DNA of 64,000 nucleotides, from the NCBI RefSeq assembly GCF_003610375.1, contig NZ_RAPZ01000016.1:1-64000 (forward strand), in the 5' to 3' direction. This stretch comes from Sphingomonas sp. PP-CC-1A-547. Lineage in GTDB: Bacteria; Pseudomonadota; Alphaproteobacteria; Sphingomonadales; Sphingomonadaceae. Shown piece by piece: positions 39,481 to 48,788 of the stretch (position 1 is its first letter; each line of letters starts with the position of its first letter). The position numbers were made by a program, and so were the translations under genes. The notes below the pieces were generated by a model. The model saw only the letters and a list, made by a program, of their open reading frames with translations. It searched no databases and was not told the DNA's origin.

Positions 39481-41883
39481 TCAGCGCGGCGGGAGCGCAA
39501 AGGCAACGATCTTGTTCGCGAGCTTCGTCTTGAGCGCCTTGTTGCCGCCGGCTGCGATCACCACGAACTGACGACCGCTTCTCGGACTCGTGTACGTCAT
39601 GGGAACCGCATTAGCGCCACCCGGCAGACGCGCCTGCCACAGCTCGCGGCCGGTCCGAACGTCTAGCGCGCGGAGCGTGTTCTCCGCGGCCGCGCCGACG
39701 AACACCAGCCCGCCGCGAGTCGTGACCGATCCGCCGGTGAGCGGCGTGCCGATCGTGATCGGCAGCATCGAGGGGATGCCGAGCGGTCCGGTATCGCGCG
39801 CCGAGCCCAATGGCTTCGACCAGATCAGCTTGCCGCTCGTCAGGTCGACCGCGCCGATGAAACCCCAGGGAGGCGTCGTGCACGGTACGCCCAGCGGTGA
39901 AAGGAACGGCGTTCCATAGGCCCCATAGGGCGTGTTGAGCATCGGACGCTGCGCATCGCCGCCGGGGGTCTTGCCGTCGTTGAGCTTGAACTTGCGGCGT
40001 TCGGCTTCGCCGCGGGTCACGACCTCTACTCGATCGGCCGTCCGCATCCACGTCACCACCATGATCCCGTGATCGACGTCGATCGATACGCCGCCCCAGT
40101 TGATGCCGCCCGACGATCCCGGATCGAACAGCGTCGGCCTGTCGAGCGCGGATGGCGTCATGTGGCCGGCATAGCGCGAACGGCGTAACTGGATCCGGCA
40201 CAACATCTGGTCGATCGGCGTCGTGCCCCACATGTCCTTCTCGCGGAACGCACCGCCGCGGAAGGCGGGAAGGCCGGGCGAGAAGGGCTGCGTCGCGGAC
40301 AGCCGGTCGCCCGGCGTGACGCTGTCCTGTGGCACGGGGCGTTCCACAACCGGCAGGATCGGCCGCCCGGTGCGCCGATCGAGCACGAACACCTCGCCGC
40401 GCTTGGTCGCCTGGATAAGCGCCGGCCGGGTGCCGCCTGCGATCGGCAGGTTCACCAGCGTCGGCTGCGCGGGGACGTCATAGTCCCAGATGTCGTGATG
40501 TGTCGTCTGGAAACGCCAGCGCAGCCGACCGGTTTCCGCGTCTAGCGCCACGACGGCATCGCCCAGCGCGTCGTCGAATGGCCGACGCTGGCCGCCGTAA
40601 TTATCGGGCGTCGATCCGCCCATCGGCAGGTAGACCAGACCGAGCGTCTCGTCCGCGCTGATCGGTGCCCAGCTGTTTGGCGACGACGGCGTGTAAGTCT
40701 GGCCGGCGGGCGGAGCGCCGATGCGGTTCGGATGACCGGGATCGAACGCCCAGGCAAGTTGGCCGGTGACCGCGTCGTACGCGCGGATCACGCCAGACGG
40801 ACCATGCCAGAACTGGTTGTCCGGAATGCCGCCCCCGACGACCACTTTGCCGCGGATGATCTGCGGCGCGGAGCTGACATAATATTGCCCCTTGGGATAG
40901 CGGCTGATGTTGGCATTGAGGTCGATCGCGCCGGCCGTGCCGAACCCGGGGCAGATGCGGCCGGTGCGCGCATCGACCGCGACGAGCGTCGGCACTTGGC
41001 TCGCGCCGTAGATCCGTTCCGCGCACAGCCCGGTCGCTCCGGGCACGCGGTAATAGGATACGCCGCGGCAGGGCTTGCCGGCGGACGGGATGCCGGGCGC
41101 CATGTCGTGGACCCAGCGCGTGCGGCCATCCTCCGCGTCGTAGGCGAGAATCCGGTTGTTGCCGCTGCACGCGTACAGCGTGTCGCCGATCATGATCGGT
41201 ACGGTTTCCAGACCGTTCTTCGGTCCCGGACCGACCGGCCCCGCATCGACGGTCCAGGCGACCTTCAGATCGCGTACGTTGGCCGGGTTGATCTGGGCCA
41301 GTGGACTGAAACGGGTACCGCCCTGGTCGTTGCCGAACGCGGTCCAGTCACCGCCACCGATGCTTGCGAGCGGGCTGGCGAGAAGTCCGGGCGCAGACGG
41401 CTGGACGCCGCGCCGCAGCCATCCGGGCCGGGGATCGTCCGGTCCCATCGCATGCAGAGCGAGACCCGCGACGATCGCGAGTGCAAAGGCAGCTCCGGCG
41501 ATCAACAGGGTGCGACGCGCGCTGCGGTGACCTGTCCGCGATCCGCGAACGGGAGGCAGGAACAGGAGCAGTCCGAGAACCAGCGGCGCGAGCAACCGGG
41601 GCACGAGCTGCCAGCCATCAATGCCGACTTCCCACAGGCTCCAGGCCAACGTCCCGGCGATGAGCACGCCGTAGACGATGCGCGCGCGACGATCGCGTAG
41701 GAATGCCAACCACCCGGTTGCCAGCAACGCCAGTCCGGCGATCGGGTAATAGAACGAGCCATGATCGGCAACGAGGATGATGCCGCCGACGAGCAGAGCC
41801 AGTCCGGCGATGCCGAAGGCCGCCGTCACCCCGTATCGTATCGATCGGGCGATCAGGCCTTGCTTGTGCTCCGTCGTCGCCAT
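39481..41883 (-). CDS. Membrane-bound PQQ-dependent dehydrogenase (glucose/quinate/shikimate family)
   Basis: An 800-residue quinoprotein. The first 150 residues contain about five membrane helices ('FGIAGLALLVGGIILVADHG' onward). The periplasmic propeller begins near 'WTAFGNDQGGTRFSPLAQIN', with the signature 'RWRFQTTHHDIWDYDVPAQP' near the active site and PQQ/calcium-binding repeats such as 'GGVFVLDRRTGRP'-like blades ('GEVFVLDRRTGRPILPVVER'). It oxidises a polyol or aldose in the periplasm and feeds ubiquinone. Sugar or quinate specificity cannot be told. PQQ synthesis genes are not in the window. Confidence 0.92.
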   Translation of the reverse strand: MATTEHKQGLIARSIRYGVTAAFGIAGLALLVGGIILVADHGSFYYPIAGLALLATGWLAFLRDRRARIVYGVLIAGTLAWSLWEVGIDGWQLVPRLLAPLVLGLLLFLPPVRGSRTGHRSARRTLLIAGAAFALAIVAGLALHAMGPDDPRPGWLRRGVQPSAPGLLASPLASIGGGDWTAFGNDQGGTRFSPLAQINPANVRDLKVAWTVDAGPVGPGPKNGLETVPIMIGDTLYACSGNNRILAYDAEDGRTRWVHDMAPGIPSAGKPCRGVSYYRVPGATGLCAERIYGASQVPTLVAVDARTGRICPGFGTAGAIDLNANISRYPKGQYYVSSAPQIIRGKVVVGGGIPDNQFWHGPSGVIRAYDAVTGQLAWAFDPGHPNRIGAPPAGQTYTPSSPNSWAPISADETLGLVYLPMGGSTPDNYGGQRRPFDDALGDAVVALDAETGRLRWRFQTTHHDIWDYDVPAQPTLVNLPIAGGTRPALIQATKRGEVFVLDRRTGRPILPVVERPVPQDSVTPGDRLSATQPFSPGLPAFRGGAFREKDMWGTTPIDQMLCRIQLRRSRYAGHMTPSALDRPTLFDPGSSGGINWGGVSIDVDHGIMVVTWMRTADRVEVVTRGEAERRKFKLNDGKTPGGDAQRPMLNTPYGAYGTPFLSPLGVPCTTPPWGFIGAVDLTSGKLIWSKPLGSARDTGPLGIPSMLPITIGTPLTGGSVTTRGGLVFVGAAAENTLRALDVRTGRELWQARLPGGANAVPMTYTSPRSGRQFVVIAAGGNKALKTKLANKIVAFALPPR

Positions 41884-41984
41884 CGTGCTGAAACTCCCCC
41901 GCCCATCGCAGACATAAGGCCCTAACGCCTTGATTAGGCGCGATATGCATTACCTGGGTGCAACGAAGAGGTGAGGAACGTTCA

Positions 41985-42509
41985 TCACTCGGGCGCGCGG
42001 CTTGCCGGAGGCGGAGCGTTGTGCCGTCGGATCGTGACCTTCACGGCACCCGGCGTGGCGAGGTCGGCATAGGGCTTGTCGATCCGACCGAGGATCACCA
42101 GGCCTGGCGAGTGCGGGCCATCCTTGTGATACAACGCGATGTTGCCCCAGGGCGCGTAATAGCCGATTTCTCCAGCACGCGGGGTGACCGCGGCCGGCGG
42201 GCCGTCACGGGTCAGCGGGCGGGGCAGGGTGGCGATTTTTTCCGTCGCCGCATAATCGGTCAGCGTCAGGTCGAGCGGAAGTTGCGCGAGGAAGTCGCGG
42301 GCCGAGGGGTTGTCCGCGATCTGCGCGGTCCACTTGCGGGTCCCGGCATTGATCTCGATCGTCGTCATTGTTCGTACCTCGCTCGCGCTGGCTTTGCTGG
42401 AGTCCACCGTGTTGGTCGCCGTGGCGGTCGCGGCGGGTTGGCCGCATGCCGCCAGCAGTGCTAACAGACAAAGAAAAGGCCGTCCGGCCACGATAGTGGC
42501 CATCGTCAT
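41985..42509 (-). CDS. Lipoprotein with a cyclophilin-like fold domain
   Basis: A 174-residue protein with a lipobox (LCLLALLAAC). The mature part, 'KWTAQIADNPSARDFLAQLP' then 'IGYYAPWGNIALYHKDGPHS' and 'LVILGRIDKPYADLATPGAV', matches the cyclophilin-like fold family found as a small periplasmic domain of unknown role. Its ATG overlaps the stop of moaA (ATGA, 42506-42509), an unusual partner for a cofactor enzyme. A second start at 42503 is possible. Confidence 0.82.
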   Translation of the reverse strand: MTMATIVAGRPFLCLLALLAACGQPAATATATNTVDSSKASASEVRTMTTIEINAGTRKWTAQIADNPSARDFLAQLPLDLTLTDYAATEKIATLPRPLTRDGPPAAVTPRAGEIGYYAPWGNIALYHKDGPHSPGLVILGRIDKPYADLATPGAVKVTIRRHNAPPPASRAPE

Positions 42510-43519
42510 CCTCCCGTTACGCTCATGTGGCGCGTTGTCGCTGGAGCATCGCCTGCGTTGATCCGGAAATCGTGGCGGCGCGGCTTGGTGGCCAGCGCAC
42601 CGGCGATCGCCGCATCGAGCGCCGGGATCCCCCCGTCGCGCAGCGCTGTCTTGAGATCATGGGCATCGTCGTGGCCTAGACACGTGAAGAGCTTGCCCTC
42701 GGTGGTCAGCCGGACGCGGTTGCAGCCGTCGCAGAAGTTCGCGGTCAACGGAGAGATGAAGCCAATCCGCGTGGTGCTGCCGTCGACCCGCCAGTAGCGC
42801 GCGGGACCGCCGGTCCCGACCGGATCGCGTTCGAGCTGGAAGCGCGCGTTCAACTGAGTCTGTACGCCCGTCAGCGGCAGGAACCGGTCGGTACGATCCT
42901 CGCCGACGTCGCCCAGCGGCATGGTTTCGATCAGCGTCAGGTCATGGCCCTCCGCGATGCACCATTCGAGCATCGGCGCGATCTCGTCCTCGTTGAAGCC
43001 CTTGAGCGCGACCATGTTGATCTTGACCGCCAGACCTGCGGTGCGGGCGGCAGCGATACCCGCCATCACGCGCCGCAGATCGCCGGTCCGCGTGATGAAG
43101 CGGAAGCGTTCGGGATCGCGGGTGTCGAGGCTGATGTTGATGCGGCGAATGCCGGCTGCGGACAAGTCGGCGGCATGCACGTCGAGCCGGGTCCCGTTGG
43201 TAGTCATCGTCAGTTCGTCGAGCGCACTACCGACTTGACGCCCCAGACGGTGGATCAGATCGATCACGTCGCGCCGAACGAGCGGCTCGCCGCCCGAAAG
43301 CCGCACTTTCCGCACGCCGCGTGCAATGAAGCGCTCCGTGATGATGGCAAGCTCGTCCAGCGTCGCGAGCTTCGACCGCGGCAGGAAGGTCATCTGTTCC
43401 GCCATGCAATAGCGACAGCGCAGGTCGCAGCGGTCGGTTACCGAGACGCGGAGATACCGGATCGTGCGGCCATGACCGTCGATCAGCGGCGGGTCTGCGA
43501 GCGTGTTCGTGGCGGCCAT
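42506..43519 (-). CDS. moaA: GTP 3',8-cyclase MoaA (molybdenum cofactor biosynthesis)
   Basis: A 337-residue radical SAM enzyme. 'CDLRCRYC' (Cys31, Cys35, Cys38) binds the SAM cluster, 'VRLSGGEPLVRRDVIDLIHR' holds the GGEP motif, and 'NFCDGCNRVRLTTEGKLFTC' with its Cys binds the second cluster that positions GTP. It makes the first step of Moco synthesis. The start MAATNTLADPPLI (43519) fits the family; the extended upstream frame is not protein-like. The nearby PaoABC-like operon needs this cofactor. MoaC is not seen here. Confidence 0.96.
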   Translation of the reverse strand: MAATNTLADPPLIDGHGRTIRYLRVSVTDRCDLRCRYCMAEQMTFLPRSKLATLDELAIITERFIARGVRKVRLSGGEPLVRRDVIDLIHRLGRQVGSALDELTMTTNGTRLDVHAADLSAAGIRRINISLDTRDPERFRFITRTGDLRRVMAGIAAARTAGLAVKINMVALKGFNEDEIAPMLEWCIAEGHDLTLIETMPLGDVGEDRTDRFLPLTGVQTQLNARFQLERDPVGTGGPARYWRVDGSTTRIGFISPLTANFCDGCNRVRLTTEGKLFTCLGHDDAHDLKTALRDGGIPALDAAIAGALATKPRRHDFRINAGDAPATTRHMSVTGG

Positions 43520-43721
43520 AATCAGCCGGTCGCCAGTTGTGTCGCATGATGCGTCATGATGGTGTCCTTGCCAGGCATCTGTGCCGATCATCGAAATAAT
43601 CGCTGATCCGCGCGTGGACAACGCGGCTGCACGTTGATGATGTGATGAGCGGCGTTCATCTTGTGCTCTGCTCATCCGGGCATTGAGCAACCGCCATGAC
43701 ACGATCGTGCGACCGGTTCGT

Positions 43722-43729
43722 ACTATAGT
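43722..43729. promoter_or_regulatory. AT palindrome ACTATAGT in the moaA/exporter divergent region
   Basis: A perfect 8-base palindrome, containing a TATAGT-type -10-like sequence, 43 bases upstream of the exporter start. It may be a promoter element; no riboswitch was recognised in this 250-base region. Confidence 0.25.
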
Positions 43730-43771
43730 TGTCCCTGGCGATCGCTCGGCGGCCGCAACGAAGGTATATTC

Positions 43772-44968
43772 TTGCATAGCGAACCCCATGCACAAGCTGA
43801 GAGCGATACGCTCCCCGTCGGCGCGCTCATTCTGCTGGCCCTGACCGGGTTCGCCGCGATCGTGACCGAGACGCTGCCGGCTGGCCTCCTGCCACAGGTC
43901 GCCGAAGACCTGTCCATTTCGCCTGCGCTCGCAGGCCAGATGGTGACGGTGTACGCTGTAGGATCGGTGGTGGCAGCCATCCCGCTCGTCAGTTTTACGC
44001 AGAGCTATGCGCGCAAACCGCTTTTGCTTGCGGCGATCGTCGGTCTGCTGGTGTTCGATGTCGTGACAGCCTTGTCGCACAGCTATGTGGTAACGCTCGT
44101 CGCACGGTTTGCGGCGGGCGTTGCGGCCGGGCTCGGTTGGGGCATTCTCGGGGGCTATGCCCGTCGGCTCGTGGTCGATCGGTTGAAGGGCCGGGCGCTT
44201 GCGCTGGCGATGATCGGCACGCCGCTGGCGCTGTCGGTCGGCGTTCCGCTCGGCACGTTCGCGGGCGGTGCGATCGGCTGGCGAACCGCGTTCCTCGTGC
44301 TGGCCGCGCTGGCGCTGTGCCTCGCCGGCGCAGTCGCGTGGAAAATGCCGGACAGCGCCGGTCAGCCGCCCGAGCGCAAGCTATCGAACTTTGCCGTCCT
44401 GCAGATGCCGGGCGTCGCGATGATCCTGGCCACCGCGTTTGCGTGGGTGACGGCGCATTACATTCTCTACACCTACGTAGCGCCGTATGCTGAGTGGGCG
44501 GGTGACGGTGACCGGGTCAGCCTGCTGCTGCTGGTGTTCGGCTGTGCCGCGCTGGCGGGGATATGGATCGCCGGTGCCGCGGTGGACCGCCATTTGCGCC
44601 TCCACGTCCTCGCCAGTCTCGCGGTGTTCGCCAGCGCGACGGTGGTGCTTGGGTTCCTACCTCACAGCGACGGTGTGATCCTGATCGGTGTCGTGCTCTG
44701 GGGCCTGACCTTCGGGGGTGCTGCTACATCGATCCAGACGGCCGCATCCGACGCGGCGGGCGACGGGGTCGATATCGTCGGCGCGATGCTGACCACGATC
44801 TGGAACGTGAGCATCGCGTGCGGCGGGGCGATCGGTGCACTGATCTATCGCAGCGCGGGAATTCAGGCGTTCTTCCCGGCGATGCTGGTTCTCCTGGGTG
44901 TCGCCTTCGTGGTCGCCTACGCCGCGTCGGCCAGCGGCTTCAGGCCGGGTGCTCGCACCGAACGTTGA
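43772..44968 (+). CDS. DHA1-family MFS exporter (AraJ/SotB-like)
   Basis: A 398-residue protein with 12 membrane segments; 'IVTETLPAGLLPQVAEDLSI' and 'GQMVTVYAVGSVVAAIPLVS' match the signature of the exporter at 27703. The only in-frame start near the head is TTG at 43772, preceded by GAAGG at a good distance; the nearby ATG is out of frame. It is divergent from moaA and convergent with the SMP-30 gene, which ends six bases away. The substrate is unknown. Confidence 0.92.
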   Translation: MHSEPHAQAESDTLPVGALILLALTGFAAIVTETLPAGLLPQVAEDLSISPALAGQMVTVYAVGSVVAAIPLVSFTQSYARKPLLLAAIVGLLVFDVVTALSHSYVVTLVARFAAGVAAGLGWGILGGYARRLVVDRLKGRALALAMIGTPLALSVGVPLGTFAGGAIGWRTAFLVLAALALCLAGAVAWKMPDSAGQPPERKLSNFAVLQMPGVAMILATAFAWVTAHYILYTYVAPYAEWAGDGDRVSLLLLVFGCAALAGIWIAGAAVDRHLRLHVLASLAVFASATVVLGFLPHSDGVILIGVVLWGLTFGGAATSIQTAASDAAGDGVDIVGAMLTTIWNVSIACGGAIGALIYRSAGIQAFFPAMLVLLGVAFVVAYAASASGFRPGARTER

Positions 44969-44973
44969 GGGGT

Positions 44974-45924
44974 TTAGCGCTCTATCGCGCGAGCGTGAAA
45001 GACGGTTGCGTTGCCGCCTCGTGTACCGTCGCTCGTCACGATTGCCATCTCGCGCGTGCCGGGCCGAATCGCCATACTCGTCAGGTTCAGATTACGCCCA
45101 GCATCGCGGCCGGGCAGCAGGATCTGCCCGATCGGAAGCCCGGATGGCGAGAAGACCAGAATGCGACCCTGACCATACATCGCCACGTAAAGCTGGCCGG
45201 ATGCATCGACGCGCATCGAGTCCGGCGCCGGTCCGGTGAAGTGATAGACGGTCGTTGCGCCGAAGGGGGCCGGCGTCGTCGCATCCTTCAGCGTGATCCG
45301 GTACAGGCGACCTAGCGCGAACTCGCCGACCCACAAATGCTTCCCGTCGGGGCTCAGCGCGATGCCGTTTGCGACGGCCAGATTGCGGACGACCGGTTTC
45401 GGCGGTGTGCCGTCGGGCCCGACATACCAGACGCCGCCGGTGGCCTCGCCGATCGATCCGCGCGCATCGCTGAAATAGAAGCCGCCCTTCGCATCGAAGG
45501 TAACGTCGTTGGGCGCGAACCCGGCGCTTTCCGGCACGATCGTGCGCTGTTCCGTGCCATCCAACCGGACCGAGATCACAGCACCGCCGCCCGTTGCATC
45601 GGCGGCAGCGATATAAAGTCGGCCATCAGGGCCAAGTGCCATCCCGCCAGGGTTGAGCCCCTCGAGCCGGAATACCTCCGCGATACGACCGCGAGCGTCC
45701 CGCCGCATAACGCGGCTTCCTTGCACGTCGGAGAATAGGAGATCGCCGCCAGGCAGGAATACCGGCCCCTCCAGATCTTTCTTGGCACCAGGAATGAGCA
45801 GCGGGCGATCAGCAACAATTGCCTGAAGGTCTCGCTCGCTGGGCGGGATCGGCACCACGCTACCGGCCGATCCAGCCAACACGGCTATTATCGCCGCCGC
45901 GCCGTTTAAGAAGACAGGCATCAT
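44974..45924 (-). CDS. SMP-30/gluconolactonase-like exported protein
   Basis: A 316-residue six-bladed propeller protein with a signal peptide ('GAAAIIAVLAGSAGSVVPIP'). 'LEGPVFLPGGDLLFSDVQGS' and 'NPGGMALGPDGRLYIAAADA' are blade motifs of the SMP-30/gluconolactonase/LRE family, and 'GFAPNDVTFDAKGGFYFSDA' carries metal-binding residues. It would hydrolyse a lactone product. The start overlaps the stop of the catalytic-subunit gene (ATGA, 45921-45924), so it is the last gene of the oxidase operon. Confidence 0.9.
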   Translation of the reverse strand: MMPVFLNGAAAIIAVLAGSAGSVVPIPPSERDLQAIVADRPLLIPGAKKDLEGPVFLPGGDLLFSDVQGSRVMRRDARGRIAEVFRLEGLNPGGMALGPDGRLYIAAADATGGGAVISVRLDGTEQRTIVPESAGFAPNDVTFDAKGGFYFSDARGSIGEATGGVWYVGPDGTPPKPVVRNLAVANGIALSPDGKHLWVGEFALGRLYRITLKDATTPAPFGATTVYHFTGPAPDSMRVDASGQLYVAMYGQGRILVFSPSGLPIGQILLPGRDAGRNLNLTSMAIRPGTREMAIVTSDGTRGGNATVFHARAIER

Positions 45925-48131
45925 GCTATCTCAGGCAGGCCAGCAAAGTGTTTTTCCAGCGTCACCGGATACTCGCGTACCCGCACGCCGGTCGCGTTGT
46001 AGACCGCGTTGGCGATCGCCGGTGCGACGCCAGTGAGACCTAGTTCGCCGACGCCCTTTGCCTTCAGCGGCGACATGGTCGCGTCGACCTCGTTGATGAA
46101 GTGTGCTTCGAGATGCGGCACGTCGGCGTGAACCGGCACTTCGTACCCGGCCAGATCGTGGTTGACGAAGAAGCCGAAGCGGGTGTCGACCGCCATCTCC
46201 TCCATCAGTGCGGCGCCGATGCCCATCGTCATGCCGCCGATCACCTGGCTGCGCGCGGTGGTCGGGTTGAGGATCCGCCCGGCGGCGCAAACCGCGAGCA
46301 TCCGGCGGACGCGAACCGCGCCGGTATAGGCGTCCACCGCGACCTCGGCGAAATGGGCGCCGACGGTCTGCTGGGCATATTGCTTGCTCAGGTCGCCATA
46401 TTCCATGGCATCTTCGGCGACGATCTCGCCATCTTTGGCGGCATCGGCGAGCGCGACCGAACGCCCCGCCGAACTGACGCGGCCGTCCGCGAAGGTCACG
46501 TCGGTCGTATTGAAGCCCATCCGCTGCGCTACCAGGTCGCGCAGCTTGGCGCAGGCAGCGTAGACGCCGGCCGTGGTAGACGCCGCGCCTGCCTGACCGC
46601 CCGAGCCGGGTGTCTCGGGGAAGGTCGAGTCCCCGAGCTTCGCGGTCACGTGGTCGAGGGGCACGCCCATCATCTCGGCCGCGGTCTGCGCGACGATCGT
46701 GTAGCTGCCCTGGCCGATGTCGGTCATGTCGGTCTCGACGGTGACGCGACCGTCCTTGCCGAGCCGCACGCGCGCGCCGGCCTTCATGATCGGCGCACCG
46801 CGGATCGCGCTGGCCATGCCCATGCCGATCAGCCATTTCCCGTCGCGCCGGTTACCGGGTTTCGCGACCCGGGCTTTCCAGCCGAACCGCTCTGCGCCCT
46901 CTTGCAAGCACTGCACGAACGGTCGGGTCGAAAAACGCCGCTCGGGCTTTTCGGGATCGACCTGCGTGTCGTTTGCGATCCGCAGCGCGACGGGATCCAT
47001 GCCGAGCTTCTCGGCCAGTTCGTCCATCGCGATTTCGAGTGCCATCATTCCGGGAGCCTCGCCGGGCGCGCGCATGGCGTTGCCCTCGGCCAGATCGAGG
47101 GGCGCGAGATAGCGACGCAGCAGTCGGTTCTCGCCAGCGTACATCAGGCGCGTGGGCAGGGTGGTAGGCTCGGTACGGCCACCTGCCAGATTGCCCGACC
47201 AGCTGTCGTGACCGATCGCGACCAGCTTGCCGTTCTTTGCAGCCCCCAGCCGGACCCGTTGAATCGTCTTCGGCCGGTGGATGGTATTGTTGAACATCAG
47301 CGGGCGTTGCAGCACCACTTTGACCGGGCGGCCCGATACGCGGGCAGCGAGTGCAGCCAGTGCCAGATCGCTCTGCGTCGTACCCTTTCCGCCAAAGCCG
47401 CCACCAATGAAGGCAGAGTGCAGGCGGATATTCTCCTTCGGCGTGCCGATGATCAGGCCCAAATCACGGCAGCCCCAGTTCATCGCCTGGATCGAGGTCC
47501 AGCAGGTCAGCTTGTCGCCATCCCACCGCGCGATGGATGCGTGGGGCTCCATCATCGCATGCGCCTGATCGGGGACAGTGTAGGTCTCGTCGACCTTGAC
47601 CGGGGCACCGGCGAACGCGGTCGCGAAGGCTCCGACCGACAGCTCGCTCGGGCCGCCGAACGCTTCCTTCGGCGCGATAGGGGAGGAAGGCTTCTGCGCG
47701 GCCAAGTCGAAGCGACCGTTGCCGCGAGCATAGGACACCCGGATCAGCCCTGCCGCAGCGCGCGCCTGTTCGAACGTGTCGGCGACGACGACTGCGACTG
47801 CTTGATGATAATGATCGACCATCGGTCCGGCCAGGATGCGCTGCGTGTAGAACTCGCCCTTGCCGATCGGACCAGAGTTTTCATGCGTGACGACCGCGCT
47901 AACGCCGGGCGCAGCGCGCGCGGCGGTCGTGTCGATCCGATCGATCCGGCCTTTGCCGATCGCCGCGCCGAGGATGTAGCCATAGGCGACACCCGGGGCG
48001 ACGTCGTGATGCTCGGCCGCATAGCGCGCGGTGCCGGTGGTTTTCAGCGGACCTTCAACGCGAGGATGGGCGCGCCCGACGACCTTCAACTGGTCGATCG
48101 GCGTCGTGCCTGCGAGCGTGTCGAATTTCAT
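45921..48131 (-). CDS. PaoC-like molybdopterin catalytic subunit, second copy
   Basis: A 736-residue xanthine-oxidase-family large subunit starting MKFDTLAGTTPIDQLKVVGR. 'FGGKGTTQSDLALAALAARV' and 'GSGGQAGAASTTAGVYAACA' form Moco-binding segments, and 'KGVGELGLTGVAPAIANAVY' holds the catalytic Glu. It is closely similar to the paoC gene product at 48789, with MKF-T...PID and VVGRAH shared. No own iron-sulfur or FAD subunit follows, so it must share those of the upstream genes. The start overlaps the isochorismatase-like stop. Confidence 0.92.
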   Translation of the reverse strand: MKFDTLAGTTPIDQLKVVGRAHPRVEGPLKTTGTARYAAEHHDVAPGVAYGYILGAAIGKGRIDRIDTTAARAAPGVSAVVTHENSGPIGKGEFYTQRILAGPMVDHYHQAVAVVVADTFEQARAAAGLIRVSYARGNGRFDLAAQKPSSPIAPKEAFGGPSELSVGAFATAFAGAPVKVDETYTVPDQAHAMMEPHASIARWDGDKLTCWTSIQAMNWGCRDLGLIIGTPKENIRLHSAFIGGGFGGKGTTQSDLALAALAARVSGRPVKVVLQRPLMFNNTIHRPKTIQRVRLGAAKNGKLVAIGHDSWSGNLAGGRTEPTTLPTRLMYAGENRLLRRYLAPLDLAEGNAMRAPGEAPGMMALEIAMDELAEKLGMDPVALRIANDTQVDPEKPERRFSTRPFVQCLQEGAERFGWKARVAKPGNRRDGKWLIGMGMASAIRGAPIMKAGARVRLGKDGRVTVETDMTDIGQGSYTIVAQTAAEMMGVPLDHVTAKLGDSTFPETPGSGGQAGAASTTAGVYAACAKLRDLVAQRMGFNTTDVTFADGRVSSAGRSVALADAAKDGEIVAEDAMEYGDLSKQYAQQTVGAHFAEVAVDAYTGAVRVRRMLAVCAAGRILNPTTARSQVIGGMTMGIGAALMEEMAVDTRFGFFVNHDLAGYEVPVHADVPHLEAHFINEVDATMSPLKAKGVGELGLTGVAPAIANAVYNATGVRVREYPVTLEKHFAGLPEIA

Positions 48132-48736
48132 GCAGGTGTCTCCAGATCGGCAAGGAACCGGTCGTGCGTCATCGGGATCGAAAACATCGGGAAGGTCTTC
48201 GAGACCGCCGCCTCTTGTTCCTCGGGGCTCAGCGTTGCTGTGCAATCGGTCAGCGTGACCACGCGGAAGCCGCGCTCATAGGCCGAGCGCATGGTCGATT
48301 CGACGCAGCAATTGGTCAGGAAGCCGGCGATCGCCAGATCGGTGATGCCGCGCTGGCGCAGGATGAAGTCGATGTTGGTGCTGGCGAAACAGTCGAGGCC
48401 GCGTTTGCCCTCGATCACGATGTCGCCATCGACTGGCGCCATCGCATCGGCGATCGCTGCGCCCCAACTGCCCTTGCGGAAAGCCTGCGCCTGCTTGATG
48501 CCGGCCAGAATGCCGTACGGGTCGGACGGCATTTCGGGGTAGCCGTCTGCAAAACTGATCTGCGCGTGCATCACGGTCGCGCCGCGTGCGCGTGCAGCCT
48601 CCGCGACGGCCCGGCTGTGCGCCAGCATGTCGGTGTCGGCCATCACGGCCTTTACCGCATCGTGCTGCGCCCCGCCTTCACTCACGAAGTCGTTCTGGTA
48701 CTCGATCAGTAACAGGGCGGTCTTTTCGGGTATCAT
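48128..48736 (-). CDS. Isochorismatase-family cysteine hydrolase
   Basis: A 202-residue protein: 'KTALLLIEYQNDFVSEGG' with the catalytic Asp, 'IVIEGKRGLDCFASTNIDFI' with the Lys, and 'LAIAGFLTNCCVESTMRSAY' with the nucleophilic Cys preceded by a cis-peptide. The family includes nicotinamidase, carbamoylsarcosine and N-carbamoyl amidohydrolases and other C-N hydrolases. The start at 48736 follows GGGAGA; another ATG at 48751 has no such site. It is between the two catalytic-subunit genes, hinting that substrate or product carries an amide or ring C-N bond (inference). Confidence 0.93.
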   Translation of the reverse strand: MIPEKTALLLIEYQNDFVSEGGAQHDAVKAVMADTDMLAHSRAVAEAARARGATVMHAQISFADGYPEMPSDPYGILAGIKQAQAFRKGSWGAAIADAMAPVDGDIVIEGKRGLDCFASTNIDFILRQRGITDLAIAGFLTNCCVESTMRSAYERGFRVVTLTDCTATLSPEEQEAAVSKTFPMFSIPMTHDRFLADLETPA

Positions 48737-48788
48737 CGTCTGGTCTCCCATTCGCGCCGTACATGGCAGCCGCCCTGCACGACGTATC

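Noticed and set aside
43520..43771. Possible molybdenum-cofactor riboswitch in the moaA leader
   Set aside because: No paired architecture resembling the Moco motif could be recognised by eye.
46101..48281. Plus-strand frame of 726 codons
   Set aside because: Shadow of the second PaoC-like gene; composition rich in Arg and His and no recognisable motifs.
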